In this document: piece after piece, positions 1 through 8,765 of the stretch
How positions within the stretch are numbered: position 1 is the stretch's first letter
Layout of the letters: the number at the start of each line of letters is the position of its first letter
Assembly: GCF_003173715.1 (NCBI RefSeq)
Contig: NZ_CP029550.1
Span: 124,001-188,000 of the forward strand
Source: Methylobacterium durans
GTDB taxonomy: Bacteria; Pseudomonadota; Alphaproteobacteria; Rhizobiales; Beijerinckiaceae
Direction: 5' to 3'
Length of the DNA: 64,000 nucleotides
Made by a program: the position numbers and the translations under genes
The notes under the pieces: model-generated
The model's input: the letters and a program-made list of their open reading frames with translations, nothing else
Databases searched by the model: none
Told to the model about the DNA's origin: nothing

Positions 1-711
1 GGCCCGCCCGATGATGAGGCCGCCCGTCGGGAAGTCGGGGCCGGGCACGATCTCGTTCAAGCCCTCGATGGTGATCGCCGGATCGTCGAGGAGCGCGACG
101 CACGCGTCGATCAACTCGCCGAGATTGTGGGGCGGGATGTTCGTCGCCATGCCCACGGCGATGCCGCCGGCGCCGTTGGCCAGCAGGTTCGGAAAGCGGG
201 CCGGGAGGACAGTGGGCTCCTCGCGCGACTCGTCGTAGTTCGGTCCGAAATCGACGGTATTCTTGTCGATGTCGGTCAGGAGCGCGGTGGCGGGCTTGGC
301 GAGGCGCGACTCCGTGTAGCGCATGGCCGCCGGCGGGTCGCCGTCGACGGAGCCGAAATTGCCCTGCCCGTCGATGAGCATCAGGCGCATGGAAAAATCC
401 TGCGCCATGCGCACCAAGGCGTCGTAGATCGATTGGTCCCCGTGCGGATGGTAGAGACCGATCACGTCGCCGACGATGCGGGCGGACTTCACGTATTTCC
501 GTTCGGGCAGGTGCCCCGACTCGAAGGCCGAGTAGAGGATGCGCCGGTGCACCGGCTTCAGGCCGTCGCGCGCATCGGGCAGCGCGCGGCTCACGATCAC
601 GCTCATCGCGTAATCGAGGTAGGAGCGGCGCATCTCGTCGGTGATGGAAACGGGCTTGATGTCCGTGGCGGGCGGGGGCGCGCCGGCACCCTGATCGGTG
701 TTGTCTGCCAA
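1..711 (-). CDS. gyrA: DNA gyrase subunit A, N-terminal part (runs off the left edge)
   Basis: GyrA is the breakage-reunion subunit of gyrase, which adds negative supercoils using ATP hydrolysed by GyrB. The 237 codons seen cover the N-terminal winged-helix region. They include '[14 protein letters not shown]', the quinolone-resistance region '[17 protein letters not shown]', and 'AAMRYTE' with the catalytic tyrosine. The match is better to GyrA than ParC because of the '[13 protein letters not shown]' and '[14 protein letters not shown]' blocks. The only sensible start is TTG at 711, preceded by a weak GGA-type ribosome site, giving a short tail '[10 protein letters not shown]' before the conserved core. 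The residue matching E. coli Ser83 is Gln while Asp87 is kept. The C-terminal part lies outside the window. Confidence 0.95.
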   Translation of the reverse strand, partial: MADNTDQGAGAPPPATDIKPVSITDEMRRSYLDYAMSVIVSRALPDARDGLKPVHRRILYSAFESGHLPERKYVKSARIVGDVIGLYHPHGDQSIYDALVRMAQDFSMRLMLIDGQGNFGSVDGDPPAAMRYTESRLAKPATALLTDIDKNTVDFGPNYDESREEPTVLPARFPNLLANGAGGIAVGMATNIPPHNLGELIDACVALLDDPAITIEGLNEIVPGPDFPTGGLIIGRA

Positions 712-878
712 GATCTTGTTCCGTCTCGCGGGTCCCGGATCGGGGCCCCCAGCCAGGGCCGCGGCGCCTCGCGGCGGAGCTGACGCTCCGGCGCATCGCG
801 GCCATCGGGAATACGAATGATATCAGGTGGTTAATTAATCATCACGGGGCCGATAAGCAAGGACTTCTGCCCCTGTCG

Positions 879-3113
879 TCAACCGAGCCGCAGGTCTCCC
901 GCACCCGCCTCGAGCCATGCGCGCAGCTTGGTGAAACGTGCCCGCGCCCGGGTTCCGCGCACCGCCATCGCGATGGCCTTGCGCTGGCCGATCAGCACCA
1001 CGAGGCTGCGGCCGCGGGTGACGCCCGTATAGAGCAGGTTGCGGGCGAGCATGGTCCAGTGCTGCGTCGTCACGGGGATCACGACGGCGGGGTACTCGGA
1101 GCCCTGGCTCTTGTGGATCGTGGTGGCGAAGGCCGGCACCAGCGTGTCGAGTTCGGCGAAGGGGTATTCCACGACCCGGCCTTCGAAATCGACCCTGAGG
1201 ACGCCTTCCTCCGCGTCGATGCCGCAGACACGCCCGAGATCGCCGTTGAAGACCTCCCGGTCGTAGTCGTTCTGCGTCTCCATCACCCGGTCGCCGGGGG
1301 CGAAGCGCCAGCCGAAGCGCTCGACTTCGGCTGGCGGATCCGGGTTGAGGACGCGCTGCAGGGCGTGGTTCAGGTTGCGCGATCCGAGCGAGCCGCGGAT
1401 CATCGGCGTCAGCACCTGCACGTCGCGGGCCGGGTCGAGGCCGAACCGCTTCGGGATGCGCCGCGTCACCACCTCCACGAGCCTGTCGACGCCCTCGTCC
1501 GGATCCTCGATCTCGACGCAGTAGAAGTCGCTCGCATCGCCCCGGCGGGGCCATTCCGGCATCTCGCCCCGGTTGATGCGGTGGGCGTTGACGACGATCC
1601 GGCTCTCGGCGGCCTGCCGGAACACCTCGGTGAGGCGCGCGACCGGCACCCGACCCGAATCGATGATGTCGGCGAGCACCTGTCCGGGCCCGACCGAAGG
1701 CAGCTGGTCGACGTCGCCGACGAGGAGGAGCGCCGCCTCTTCCGGCACCGCCTTGAGGAGCGCGTTCATCAGCGGCACGTCGACCATCGAGGTCTCGTCG
1801 ATGACGAGGAGGTCGCAGGCGAGCGGGTTCTCCGCGTTGCGGGTGAAGCCGCCGTTGCGCGGGTCGATCTCGAGGAGGCGGTGGATCGTCTTCGCCTCCA
1901 GCCCCGTCTGCTCGCTCATGCGCTTGGCGGCGCGGCCGGTCGGGGCCGCGAGCAGCACCCGCACGCCCTTGGCTGTGAGGATGCGCAGGATCGAGTCGAG
2001 GGTCGAGGTCTTGCCGACGCCGGGGCCGCCCGTCACGACCGCGAGCTTCGCGCCCAGCACCAGCCGCACTGCCTCTCCCTGCGAGGGCGAGAGGGTCTTG
2101 CCCGTGCGGGCCTCGACCCAGGGCAGCGCCTTCGCGAAGTCGATCTCGCCCCAGGGCGGCGCGCCGGCCGCGCGCACGAGGAGGCGCTCGGCGATGACAC
2201 GCTCGGCCCCGTGCAGACCTTTCAGGAAGAGGCAAGGCTGCCCGTCGAGGTCGTCTGCGATCACCTCCTCCCCCGTTCGGATCGCGCCGGCCACCGCGAG
2301 GCGCACCGCCTGCGCGTCGACCTCCAGGAGCTTGACCGCGAGCGCGGTCAGCTGCTCGGCGGGCAGGCCGCAATGGCCCTCGTCCATCGCCGTCTGCAGG
2401 GCGAAGCTGATCCCGGCCGACAGGCGCTGGGGCGCGTGCTTCTCCAGCCCCAGCCGCATCGCGATGGCGTCCGCCGTCCGGAAGCCGATCCCGCGGATGT
2501 CCCGGGCGAGCCGGTAGGGATCCTCCGTCATCACGGCGATCGACTCGTGGCCATAGGTCCGGAAGATCCGCACGGCGCGCGCCGTGCCGACGCCGTGGGC
2601 GTGCAGGAAGATCATGATCTCGCGCACGGCCTTCTGCTCGGCCCAGCCCCGCACGATCCGCTCGGCGCGCTTCTTCCCGATGCCGGGCACCTCGGTGAGG
2701 CGCCCCGGCTCGGCCTCGATGATCTCGAACGTATCCGCGCCGAACAGCGTCACGATCGCCTTGGCCATGGCGGGACCGATGCCGCGCATCTGGCCGCTCG
2801 CGAGGTAGCGCTCGATGCCCTCGACGCCGGTCGGCGGCGTCGCCTTCAGCGAGATCGCCTTGAACTGGAGGCCGTGCGCGCGGTCCGAGACCCAGTGGCC
2901 GGTGGCGGTGATCCACTCGCCCGCGCCGATCGCGGGCGCGTGGCCGACGAGGGGGACGAGATCGCGCTTGCCCCGCACGCCGACCTTGAGGACGCAGAAC
3001 CCGGTCTCGGCATTGTGGAACGTCACCCGCTCCACGGTGCCGGCCAGGATCTCGGCGGGCGCGCCCGTGCCGCGTTCGCTGTTGAGATCCTGAGGCCGCA
3101 CCATGCGGTTCAC
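879..3113 (-). CDS. recD2: RecD2-type ATP-dependent DNA helicase, 744 aa
   Basis: This is a superfamily 1 5'-3' DNA helicase of the RecD2 type, not part of a RecBCD complex. The N-terminal domain is about 100 residues. Helix-hairpin-helix repeats follow around 95-210, with 'VPGIGKKRAERIV' visible. Walker A 'GGPGVGKT' is at about 362-369, the DE box 'VIDETSMVD' at about 437-445, and the C-terminal motif 'TIHKSQGSEYPAVVI' is present. The length is normal for RecD2. GTG at 3113 is chosen because GAGGTGG precedes it at good spacing; ATG at 3104 is the alternative. It is the last gene in a same-strand run ssb - unknown protein - recD2, with 32 bp to the gene upstream, suggesting cotranscription. 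The 167 bp between it and gyrA show no gene. Confidence 0.93.
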   Translation of the reverse strand: MNRMVRPQDLNSERGTGAPAEILAGTVERVTFHNAETGFCVLKVGVRGKRDLVPLVGHAPAIGAGEWITATGHWVSDRAHGLQFKAISLKATPPTGVEGIERYLASGQMRGIGPAMAKAIVTLFGADTFEIIEAEPGRLTEVPGIGKKRAERIVRGWAEQKAVREIMIFLHAHGVGTARAVRIFRTYGHESIAVMTEDPYRLARDIRGIGFRTADAIAMRLGLEKHAPQRLSAGISFALQTAMDEGHCGLPAEQLTALAVKLLEVDAQAVRLAVAGAIRTGEEVIADDLDGQPCLFLKGLHGAERVIAERLLVRAAGAPPWGEIDFAKALPWVEARTGKTLSPSQGEAVRLVLGAKLAVVTGGPGVGKTSTLDSILRILTAKGVRVLLAAPTGRAAKRMSEQTGLEAKTIHRLLEIDPRNGGFTRNAENPLACDLLVIDETSMVDVPLMNALLKAVPEEAALLLVGDVDQLPSVGPGQVLADIIDSGRVPVARLTEVFRQAAESRIVVNAHRINRGEMPEWPRRGDASDFYCVEIEDPDEGVDRLVEVVTRRIPKRFGLDPARDVQVLTPMIRGSLGSRNLNHALQRVLNPDPPAEVERFGWRFAPGDRVMETQNDYDREVFNGDLGRVCGIDAEEGVLRVDFEGRVVEYPFAELDTLVPAFATTIHKSQGSEYPAVVIPVTTQHWTMLARNLLYTGVTRGRSLVVLIGQRKAIAMAVRGTRARARFTKLRAWLEAGAGDLRLG

Positions 3114-3145
3114 GATACCACCTCAGCCTGCATCCTCATTACGCC

Positions 3146-3838
3146 TCACGCGGCGCGGCCGCGGCCCTTCCTGCCCGGCCAGCCGAGCGCCACGAGGCGG
3201 GCCTTGGCGTAGTCGCGCACCTCGTCGCGGGTGCCGGCCGGGAAGCCGTTGAGGATCCGCTGCGTCTCGGCGTCGAGCATCAGGTCGGTCACCGCATTGA
3301 TGCTGTCCGCCTCGTCGATGCGCCGCTTCAGGTCGCCCTCCGCTTCCGTGACCTCGTCGAAGGGGTCGGCCGCCTCGAAATCCTCGTCGACCGCGCGGAT
3401 CGGCACCCCGTGGGTCTGCCGGAACTCGTCCGCCTCCTCCTCGCTGTAGACGAGGCCGTGCAGCTCGATCAGCTTGAGGATGACGCGGTCCTTCCCTCGC
3501 TTCTCGGCCATCGCGTAGACGTAGGCCGCCTGCTTGCCGGAGACCCGGTAGTTCACGTTGACCAGGGCCTCGCCGAGGGACCACTCGACCCGCTCCGTGC
3601 CGGGCTTCGTCCCGGCCAGACGCCCCGTCACGAGGATCACGGCCTCGTCCCGCTCGGCCCGGATGATGGTCGGCGGGTCGAACGCGATGCCGGCCTGCGC
3701 GGCGATGCGCTCCAGGGTCTTGTGATAGATCACAGCCGTGCCCTGCACGCGCCAGACGTTGCCCGCGAAGGGCTCGCCGTAGCGCACGAGGATGTCGGCG
3801 ATCTGCTTGTCGGCGGTCCGCATGGCGGCTACGTTCAC
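3146..3838 (-). CDS. Uncharacterised 230-aa protein between ssb and recD2
   Basis: I do not recognise a named family with confidence. The protein is soluble, with no signal peptide or membrane segment. The core around residues 60-150 contains 'RAERDEAVILVTGRL', 'EWSLGEALVNVNYRVSGKQ' and 'YAMAEKRGKDRVILKLIELH'. The C-terminal third is acidic, followed by a basic tail 'GRKGRGRAA'. The 'AEKRGKDRVILKL' block resembles sequences I associate with phage-type single-strand annealing or recombination accessory proteins, but this is a weak recollection and not proof. Its position downstream of ssb and just upstream of recD2 on the same strand agrees with a DNA-metabolism role. The start is uncertain: GTG 3838 or ATG 3823 (MRTADKQIADIL). 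The 245 bp upstream contain only a dispersed CCCTCTCCCG element. Confidence 0.8.
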   Translation of the reverse strand: MNVAAMRTADKQIADILVRYGEPFAGNVWRVQGTAVIYHKTLERIAAQAGIAFDPPTIIRAERDEAVILVTGRLAGTKPGTERVEWSLGEALVNVNYRVSGKQAAYVYAMAEKRGKDRVILKLIELHGLVYSEEEADEFRQTHGVPIRAVDEDFEAADPFDEVTEAEGDLKRRIDEADSINAVTDLMLDAETQRILNGFPAGTRDEVRDYAKARLVALGWPGRKGRGRAA

Positions 3839-3978
3839 TTTATGTTCTGGTTACGATATGGGGCGCCTGTCCGGGTGGGCGCAAGGGATCGGGTACGGGC
3901 CATCTCTTCCGGACGGATGCCTTCATTCGAACCGCGCCGGCTCCGACCTGTTCATGTCGGCACGGGAGACACGACGCG

Positions 3979-3997
3979 CCCCCTCTCCCGAACGGAA
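3979..3997 (+). repeat. Dispersed CCCCCTCTCCCGAACGGAA element, copy 1
   Basis: A 19-nt stretch in the spacer below ssb. The same 19 nt occur on the minus strand at 11654-11672, and the core CCCTCTCCCG recurs as a perfect palindrome at 44997-45018. All copies are intergenic or at gene edges. This suggests a small dispersed palindromic repeat family. Confidence 0.5.
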
Positions 3998-4083
3998 AAG
4001 AAGGCGCGCTCGACAGGCCAGCGCCGCGGCAAGCCTGTGCGGGTGAGGGAATGGGCTCGGTGTTGAAGCGGGGCGATCCGATC

Positions 4084-4614
4084 CTAGAACGGGATGTCGT
4101 CGTCGAGGTCGTAATTGCCCCGGTTGCCGCCGCCACTGTTCCCGTTGCCGCCCGTCGAGGCCGGGCGCCGCTCGGAGCCGGACGAGCGGCCGCCGCCGAA
4201 ATCGCCGCCGCGGCTGATCTGGCCACCGCCCTCCTCGTCGGAACCCATCTCGGCCCCGCCGCCGCGCCCGTCGAGGATCGTCAGCTCGCCGCGGAAGCGC
4301 TGCAGCACCACCTCGGTCGTGTACTTCTCGGCACCGGAATTGTCCGTCCACTTGCGCGTCTGGAGCTGACCCTCGACGTAGACCTTTGAGCCCTTGCGCA
4401 GGTACTGCTCGGCCACGCGGGCCAGGTTCTCATTGTAGATCACGACCGAGTGCCACTCGGTCTTCTCCTTGCGCTCGCCCGATGCCTTGTCCTTCCAGGA
4501 CTCGGAGGTCGCCAGCCGCAGGTTCACCACCGGATCTCCCGAGGCGAGGCGCCGGGTCTCCGGGTCGCGCCCGAGATTGCCGACGAGAATGACCTTGTTC
4601 ACGCTGCCCGCCAT
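4084..4614 (-). CDS. ssb: Single-stranded DNA-binding protein, 176 aa
   Basis: SSB coats single-stranded DNA during replication, recombination and repair, and recruits partners through its acidic C-terminal tip. The OB-fold fills residues 1-110 ('[19 protein letters not shown]', '[12 protein letters not shown]', '[14 protein letters not shown]'). A disordered linker rich in Gly, Ser and Arg follows, and the protein ends in the classic tip 'DDDIPF'. The ATG at 4614 has a strong AAGGAGAG ribosome site. About 200 bp upstream are free of genes and should hold the promoter. It heads a same-strand group with the unknown 230-aa protein and recD2. The size is typical for the bacterial family. Confidence 0.97.
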   Translation of the reverse strand: MAGSVNKVILVGNLGRDPETRRLASGDPVVNLRLATSESWKDKASGERKEKTEWHSVVIYNENLARVAEQYLRKGSKVYVEGQLQTRKWTDNSGAEKYTTEVVLQRFRGELTILDGRGGGAEMGSDEEGGGQISRGGDFGGGRSSGSERRPASTGGNGNSGGGNRGNYDLDDDIPF

Positions 4615-4816
4615 CGCTCTCTCCTTGCTGTCGATCTCACTGGGCCGTCGCGGACCGGCGCATGCCCATCGTCAGGTTCTGGGGCCGGGCGAGGCCACCC
4701 GCAATGCGGGCGGGACACCGGTCCCCGGAAAACACAATGGAAAAACACACGCGTCGATCCGTCATTCGTTCTATCTTTGTTCCTGACCTCGCGCAAGGCC
4801 GCGATCGCACTCGCGT

Positions 4817-5833
4817 TCACGCGACGTGGATGATGAGCTTGCCGAAATTGTGCCCCTTCAGCAGGCCGATGAAGGCCTCCGGCGCCTGCTCCAAACCCTC
4901 GACGATGTCCTCGCGGTAGCGCACCCGACCCTCCCGCAGCCAGCCGCCGACGTCCCGGGCGAAGTCCCTCGCCTGGTCGGCGAAATCCGAGACGATGAAG
5001 CCCTTGAGCCGAAGCCGCCTCGTCAGGATCGCCCGCATCAGCATCGGTGAACGGTCGGGCCCGGGCGGGAGCTCGGTAGCATTGTAGCCGGACACGAGAC
5101 CGCAGACCGGCACCCGAGCGAAGTTGTTGAGGAGCGGCAGCACCGCGTCGAAGACGGCGCCGCCGACATTCTCGAAATAGACGTCGATACCGTCCGGACA
5201 GGCGGCGGCGAGCGCGTCCGCCAAGTCGTCGCTGCGATGGTCGATCGCGGCGTCGAAGCCGAGCGCCTGCCGAAGAAAGGCGCACTTCTCCGGACCGCCG
5301 GCGACGCCGACCGCGCGGGCACCCTTGAGCTTGGCGATCTGGCCGACGAGGGAGCCAACGGGACCGGCGGCAGCGGCGACCACCACCGTCTCGCCGGGCT
5401 TCGGATCGCCGATGGTGAGAAGGCCCGTATAGGCGGTCATGCCCGGCATGCCGAGGATGCCGAGCGCCGTCGTCGGGGGCGCGAGATGGGGATCGACCCT
5501 GCGCAGGCCACGGCCGGAGGAGAGCGCGTAATCCTGCCAGCCCGAGAAGGCCGTGACGAGGTCGCCGACCGCGAAGTCCGGATTGTTTGAGGACGCGACC
5601 TCGGCCACCACCTCGCCGACCATCACGGCGCCGATCGCGACAGGCTCCGCGTAGGATTTCGCGGCGCTCATCCGGCCGCGCATGTATGGATCGAGGGAGA
5701 GCCAGCGGGTCCTCAGCAGGATCTCGCCGTCCCGCGGGCTCGGCATCCGCCCCTCCTCCATCCGGAAATGCGCTGGCGTCGGCTCGCCGTGAGGGCGGGA
5801 CGCGAGGACGATGCGGCGGTTCACGGTGGCCAT
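4817..5833 (-). CDS. Medium-chain NADP-dependent oxidoreductase (CurA / PTGR-like), 338 aa
   Basis: The protein belongs to the zinc-free medium-chain dehydrogenase/reductase family that reduces alkenals and alkenones with NADPH (leukotriene B4 12-hydroxydehydrogenase, CurA). It opens with 'NRRIVLASRPHGEPTPAHF', then 'RTRWLSLDPYMRGRM', and carries the nucleotide-binding loop 'AAAAGPVGSLVGQIAKLKGA' around 150-170. The C-terminal 'VEGLEQAPEAFIGLLKGHNFGKLIIHV' region, about residues 310-337, is typical. The ATG is at 5833. It stands alone, divergent from the DUF4174 gene across 134 bp. The substrate cannot be told from sequence. Confidence 0.9.
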   Translation of the reverse strand: MATVNRRIVLASRPHGEPTPAHFRMEEGRMPSPRDGEILLRTRWLSLDPYMRGRMSAAKSYAEPVAIGAVMVGEVVAEVASSNNPDFAVGDLVTAFSGWQDYALSSGRGLRRVDPHLAPPTTALGILGMPGMTAYTGLLTIGDPKPGETVVVAAAAGPVGSLVGQIAKLKGARAVGVAGGPEKCAFLRQALGFDAAIDHRSDDLADALAAACPDGIDVYFENVGGAVFDAVLPLLNNFARVPVCGLVSGYNATELPPGPDRSPMLMRAILTRRLRLKGFIVSDFADQARDFARDVGGWLREGRVRYREDIVEGLEQAPEAFIGLLKGHNFGKLIIHVA

Positions 5834-5967
5834 GGCGGGCTCCGGTTCGGCGGACGCTCAAGGACGCCACGCCGGGCGAGAGCGGAATGCGGCGCCGATG
5901 CCGCGATTGTCCGCGCGATCGAAGCGGGGGTCCAGTGCGTTGAGACGGAGGCAGCAGGAGACCGCTG

Positions 5968-6384
5968 ATGCGACACGCCTTCCGGATGACGATGCTCGCC
6001 CTCGCGATGGCCGGGGGCGCGGAGGGCGCGAAGGCCGGCGAGGACCCGCTGGCGGGTCATCTCTGGAAGTCGCGGATCCTCGTGGTCTCGGCGCCGGTCC
6101 CGGAGGATGCGCGCCTGCGCGCGCAGCGCGAGGCCCTGGCTTCGGCGCAAGCGGGTTCGGGCGAGCGCGACCTCGTCACGCTGGAGGCGGTCGGCGGCGG
6201 GGCCGAGGCCGAAGCCCTGCGGCGGCGGCTGAACCTGCCGGCGGATGCCTTCCGGGCGGTCCTCGTCGGCAAGGATGGCGGCGCGAAACTCCAATCGGCC
6301 GAGCCGATCCCGCCGGAGCGCCTGTTCGCGACGATCGACGCGATGCCGATGCGGCGGGACGAGGCGCGGGAGAGGCGGCGCTGA
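5968..6384 (+). CDS. Secreted DUF4174-domain protein, 138 aa
   Basis: A small exported protein. The first 22 residues form a signal peptide ('MTMLALAMAGGAEGAKAG'). The body has the DUF4174 pattern: 'LWKSRILVVSAP' near the start, then 'NLPADAFRAVLVGKDGGAKL' and 'PERLFATIDAMPMRRDE' at the end. These blocks resemble a thioredoxin-like fold but lack redox cysteines. The function is unknown. The start is ATG 5968 with an upstream GGAGGCAGCAGGAG ribosome site. It is convergent with the glycine-rich gene that follows. Confidence 0.8.
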   Translation: MRHAFRMTMLALAMAGGAEGAKAGEDPLAGHLWKSRILVVSAPVPEDARLRAQREALASAQAGSGERDLVTLEAVGGGAEAEALRRRLNLPADAFRAVLVGKDGGAKLQSAEPIPPERLFATIDAMPMRRDEARERRR

Positions 6385-6431
6385 GACCGGGAGAGGCGGC
6401 TCGCGCCGCCCCTCCCCGGCCGCGCAGCCGC

Positions 6432-6980
6432 TCAGTAGCAGCGCTGCACGAAGACACGGCGGTAGCCCCAAGGCGTCCAGCGCACACGCGGGACCGTGTA
6501 GCAGCCGCCACCGTAGCCGTAATCTCCGTAATAGCCGACCGGCGCGTAGCCGTATCCGTAGCCCGGCCAGCCGTAATAGCCGCCGTAGAGGCCGCCCGCG
6601 GCAAGGCCCAGGCCGACGCCGAGGCCCAACCCGCCGAGTCCGTAGCCGTAGCCGCGGCGCCAGTAGCCGCCCCGCCAGCCGCCACCCCCGAAGCCGCCGC
6701 GGTAGAAGCCCGCACCGCGGTAGAAGCCGCCGCGGTATCCCCCGAAGCCGGCGCCTCCGAAGCGAGGCCCGCCGGCGAAGCCGCCGCCCCGGAACCCACC
6801 GCCGAAGCCGCCGCCGCGGAAGCCACCCCCACCGAATCCTCCGCCGCGGAAGCCACCACCGCCGAAACCGCCGCCGCGGAAGCCGCCGCCCCCGAAGCCG
6901 CCGGGCCTCGCCTCGGCCGCGAGCGGCACGAGGGCCAGCGCCCCGGCCAGGGCGACGGATGCCAATGCAACGCGCATCAT
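6432..6980 (-). CDS. Secreted glycine/phenylalanine-rich repeat protein, 182 aa
   Basis: A short protein starting at ATG 6980 with a clear signal peptide ('MMRVALASVALAGALAL', cleavage after AEARP). The next ~45 residues are built of GGGFRGGGFGGGGF-type tandem units, about 7 residues each. A Gly/Tyr-rich stretch follows ('GYGYAPVGYYGDYGYGG'), and the C-terminus holds two Cys ('GGGCYTV', 'FVQRCY'). Similar Gly-rich exported proteins are common in Methylobacterium and relatives and have no assigned job; a surface or envelope role is a guess. The open frame extends upstream to 7151, but that part has no conserved look and would precede the signal peptide. Confidence 0.75.
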   Translation of the reverse strand: MMRVALASVALAGALALVPLAAEARPGGFGGGGFRGGGFGGGGFRGGGFGGGGFRGGGFGGGFRGGGFAGGPRFGGAGFGGYRGGFYRGAGFYRGGFGGGGWRGGYWRRGYGYGLGGLGLGVGLGLAAGGLYGGYYGWPGYGYGYAPVGYYGDYGYGGGCYTVPRVRWTPWGYRRVFVQRCY

Positions 6981-7165
6981 CTCAGGATCTCCCACAACCC
7001 ATACCCCCGCTTGGCAGAAACGCCCGGGTTGAGAAAACGGTCCCGGGCCGCGTTGCCGCGGCCTCCCCGCCAGCGGTGCCCGGCCCCGCTTGAAAATTGC
7101 CCGGTTTTCGGGCGAGGAAGCGCGCCCGGCCCGTTCGGACCGCCGCTTCACCTCGGGATCTCACG

Positions 7166-7918
7166 ATGATGTTAAGTCTCGCGCGAGCGACCCTGCTCGC
7201 GGGCCTGATCTGCGCCGCGACCGCCGCCCGCGCCGAGCCCGGCCCGGCCGCGGGGCCCTGCCGCTCGGTTCAGGCGGAGGGCGAGGCGTACACAATCTGC
7301 GTGGTCGATCTGAAGCGGCAGCGGCTGCGCCTTTTCTGGCTCGGCCCGGACGGGCTGCCCTATTCCTCGCTCTCGAACCTTGCCGAGAAGCAGGGCGGTC
7401 GCCTCAGCTTCGCGATGAATGCGGGCATGTACGACAAGGGGCAGGCACCGGTCGGGCTCTACGTCGAGGAGGGCCGCGAGATGAAAGGCGTCTCGACCGC
7501 GAACGGGCCCGGCAATTTTCACCTCAAGCCCAACGGCATCTTCTACGTGAAGGGCGACCGGGCCGGCGTCGCGGAGACGGGGCGCTATCTGAAGGCGCGG
7601 ATCAAGCCGGATTTCGCGACCCAATCGGGGCCGATGCTGGTGATCGAGGGGCAGATCCATCCGAAGATCTCGACGGATGGCCCCTCCCAGAAGATCCGCA
7701 ACGGCGTCGGCGTGCGCGACGACGGGCGCACGGCGATCTTCGCGATCTCGGAGCGGCCGGTCAGCTTCGGCTCCTTCGCGCGTCTGTTCCGGGACGATCT
7801 CGGTTGCCGCAACGCGCTGTTCCTCGACGGCAGCGTGTCGAGCCTCTACGCGCCCGCCCTCAACCGCTCGGACCTCAGCCGCCCGCTCGGGCCGTTGGTC
7901 GGCGCGGTCAGCCGCTGA
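7166..7918 (+). CDS. Phosphodiester glycosidase-family (NAGPA / DUF2233) secreted protein, 250 aa
   Basis: The protein has a signal peptide ('MMLSLARATLLAGLICAATA') followed by a NAGPA-like domain. Visible family blocks are 'LSFAMNAGMYDKGQAPVGLYVE', 'FHLKPNGIFYV', 'ATQSGPMLVIEGQIHPKI', 'RNGVGVRDDGRTAIFAIS' and 'ALFLDGSVSSLYAP'. The N-M/N-G and L-D-G residues form the predicted active-site edge. The family includes the enzyme that uncovers mannose-6-phosphate in animals and bacterial cell-wall-associated proteins; the bacterial substrate is unknown. Start ATG 7166 is chosen for the signal peptide; earlier in-frame codons give a basic non-signal extension. It is divergent from the glycine-rich gene. 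Confidence 0.87.
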   Translation: MMLSLARATLLAGLICAATAARAEPGPAAGPCRSVQAEGEAYTICVVDLKRQRLRLFWLGPDGLPYSSLSNLAEKQGGRLSFAMNAGMYDKGQAPVGLYVEEGREMKGVSTANGPGNFHLKPNGIFYVKGDRAGVAETGRYLKARIKPDFATQSGPMLVIEGQIHPKISTDGPSQKIRNGVGVRDDGRTAIFAISERPVSFGSFARLFRDDLGCRNALFLDGSVSSLYAPALNRSDLSRPLGPLVGAVSR

Positions 7919-7942
7919 CCCTCCAGGCGCGATCCAGCCATG

Positions 7943-7970
7943 AAAAAACCCCGGCGCTCGCGCGCCGAGG
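7943..7970 (-). terminator. Rho-independent terminator after the Bax-inhibitor gene
   Basis: Read on the minus strand, CCTCGGCGC and GCGCCGGGG form a 9-bp stem (one G-T pair) closed by a GCGA tetraloop, followed directly by six T. It lies 28 bp past the stop of the 7998-8765 gene. Confidence 0.9.
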
Positions 7971-7997
7971 TCACTCGTTCGTCCAACCCTGCGTCGC

Positions 7998-8765
7998 TCA
8001 GCGACGGTCGCCCATCAGCGAGAGCAGGAACTGGAACATGTTGATGAAGTCGAGATACAGCGTCAGGGCGCCGTTGACCGACATCTTGGCCGCGCCCTCC
8101 GCGTCGAGGCCGCTGTAGAGGAACATCTCCTTCAGCTTCTGCGTGTCGTAGGCGGTGAGGCCCGCGAAGATCAGCACGCCGATCACAGAGATGGCGAACT
8201 GCAGGGCGCTGGAAGCCAGAAAGATGTTCACCAGCGAGGCGATGATCAGGCCGATCAGGCCCATGATCAGGAACGAGCCCATGCCCGACAGGCTGCGCTT
8301 CGTGGTGTAGCCATAGAGGCTGAGGCCACCGAAGGTCGCCGCCGTGATGAAGAACACCCGAACCACGCTGGCGCCCGTGAACACGAGCAGCAGCGTCGAC
8401 ATCGAGGCGCCCATCACCGCCGCGAAGGCGAAGAAGGTCATGCGCGCCGAGGCCGCCGACATCCGGTCCATCCGCATCGAGAAGATGAAGATGAAGGCGA
8501 GCGGGGCGAGCATCAGCACCCACTTGAGCGGGCTCTGATAGAGCATCTGGCCGAACGGCGTCAGCGCGAGCTGGCCGGTCGCGGTCTGGGCGGTGGCGGC
8601 CATGTTGAGGCCGAGCGCCACGAGGCCCGAGATGCCGAGCCCGATGACCATGTTGTTGTAGACGCCGAGCATGAAGGCACGCAGCCCCTGGTCGACCTCG
8701 ACCTGGGTGCCGGCGTACCCGGGGGCCTGCGCGCCGTACCGGAAGGGAGAGTTGTCGAAAGCCAT
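7998..8765 (-). CDS. Bax inhibitor-1 / YccA-YbhL family membrane protein, 255 aa
   Basis: An inner-membrane protein of the BI-1 (UPF0005) family, with seven hydrophobic segments and a hydrophilic N-terminus. Visible family blocks include 'LRAFMLGVYNNMVIGLGISG', 'QSPLKWVLMLAPLAFIF' and 'FAGLTAYDTQKLKEMF', the last carrying the conserved Asp of the proposed proton/calcium gate. It ends 'LYLDFINMFQFLLSLMGDRR', typical of alphaproteobacterial members. The start is ATG 8765, with AAAGGAAACTCCC before it; longer frames reach 8882 but lack a ribosome site and family similarity. The upstream leader may be structured (see 8766-8815). Relatives have been linked to membrane stress and calcium leak; the bacterial role is not settled. 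Confidence 0.93.
   Translation of the reverse strand: MAFDNSPFRYGAQAPGYAGTQVEVDQGLRAFMLGVYNNMVIGLGISGLVALGLNMAATAQTATGQLALTPFGQMLYQSPLKWVLMLAPLAFIFIFSMRMDRMSAASARMTFFAFAAVMGASMSTLLLVFTGASVVRVFFITAATFGGLSLYGYTTKRSLSGMGSFLIMGLIGLIIASLVNIFLASSALQFAISVIGVLIFAGLTAYDTQKLKEMFLYSGLDAEGAAKMSVNGALTLYLDFINMFQFLLSLMGDRR

Noticed and set aside
1059..3212. 717-aa open frame on the plus strand
   Set aside because: It is antisense to the well-supported recD2, has no ribosome site or family blocks, and is a usual shadow in GC-rich DNA.
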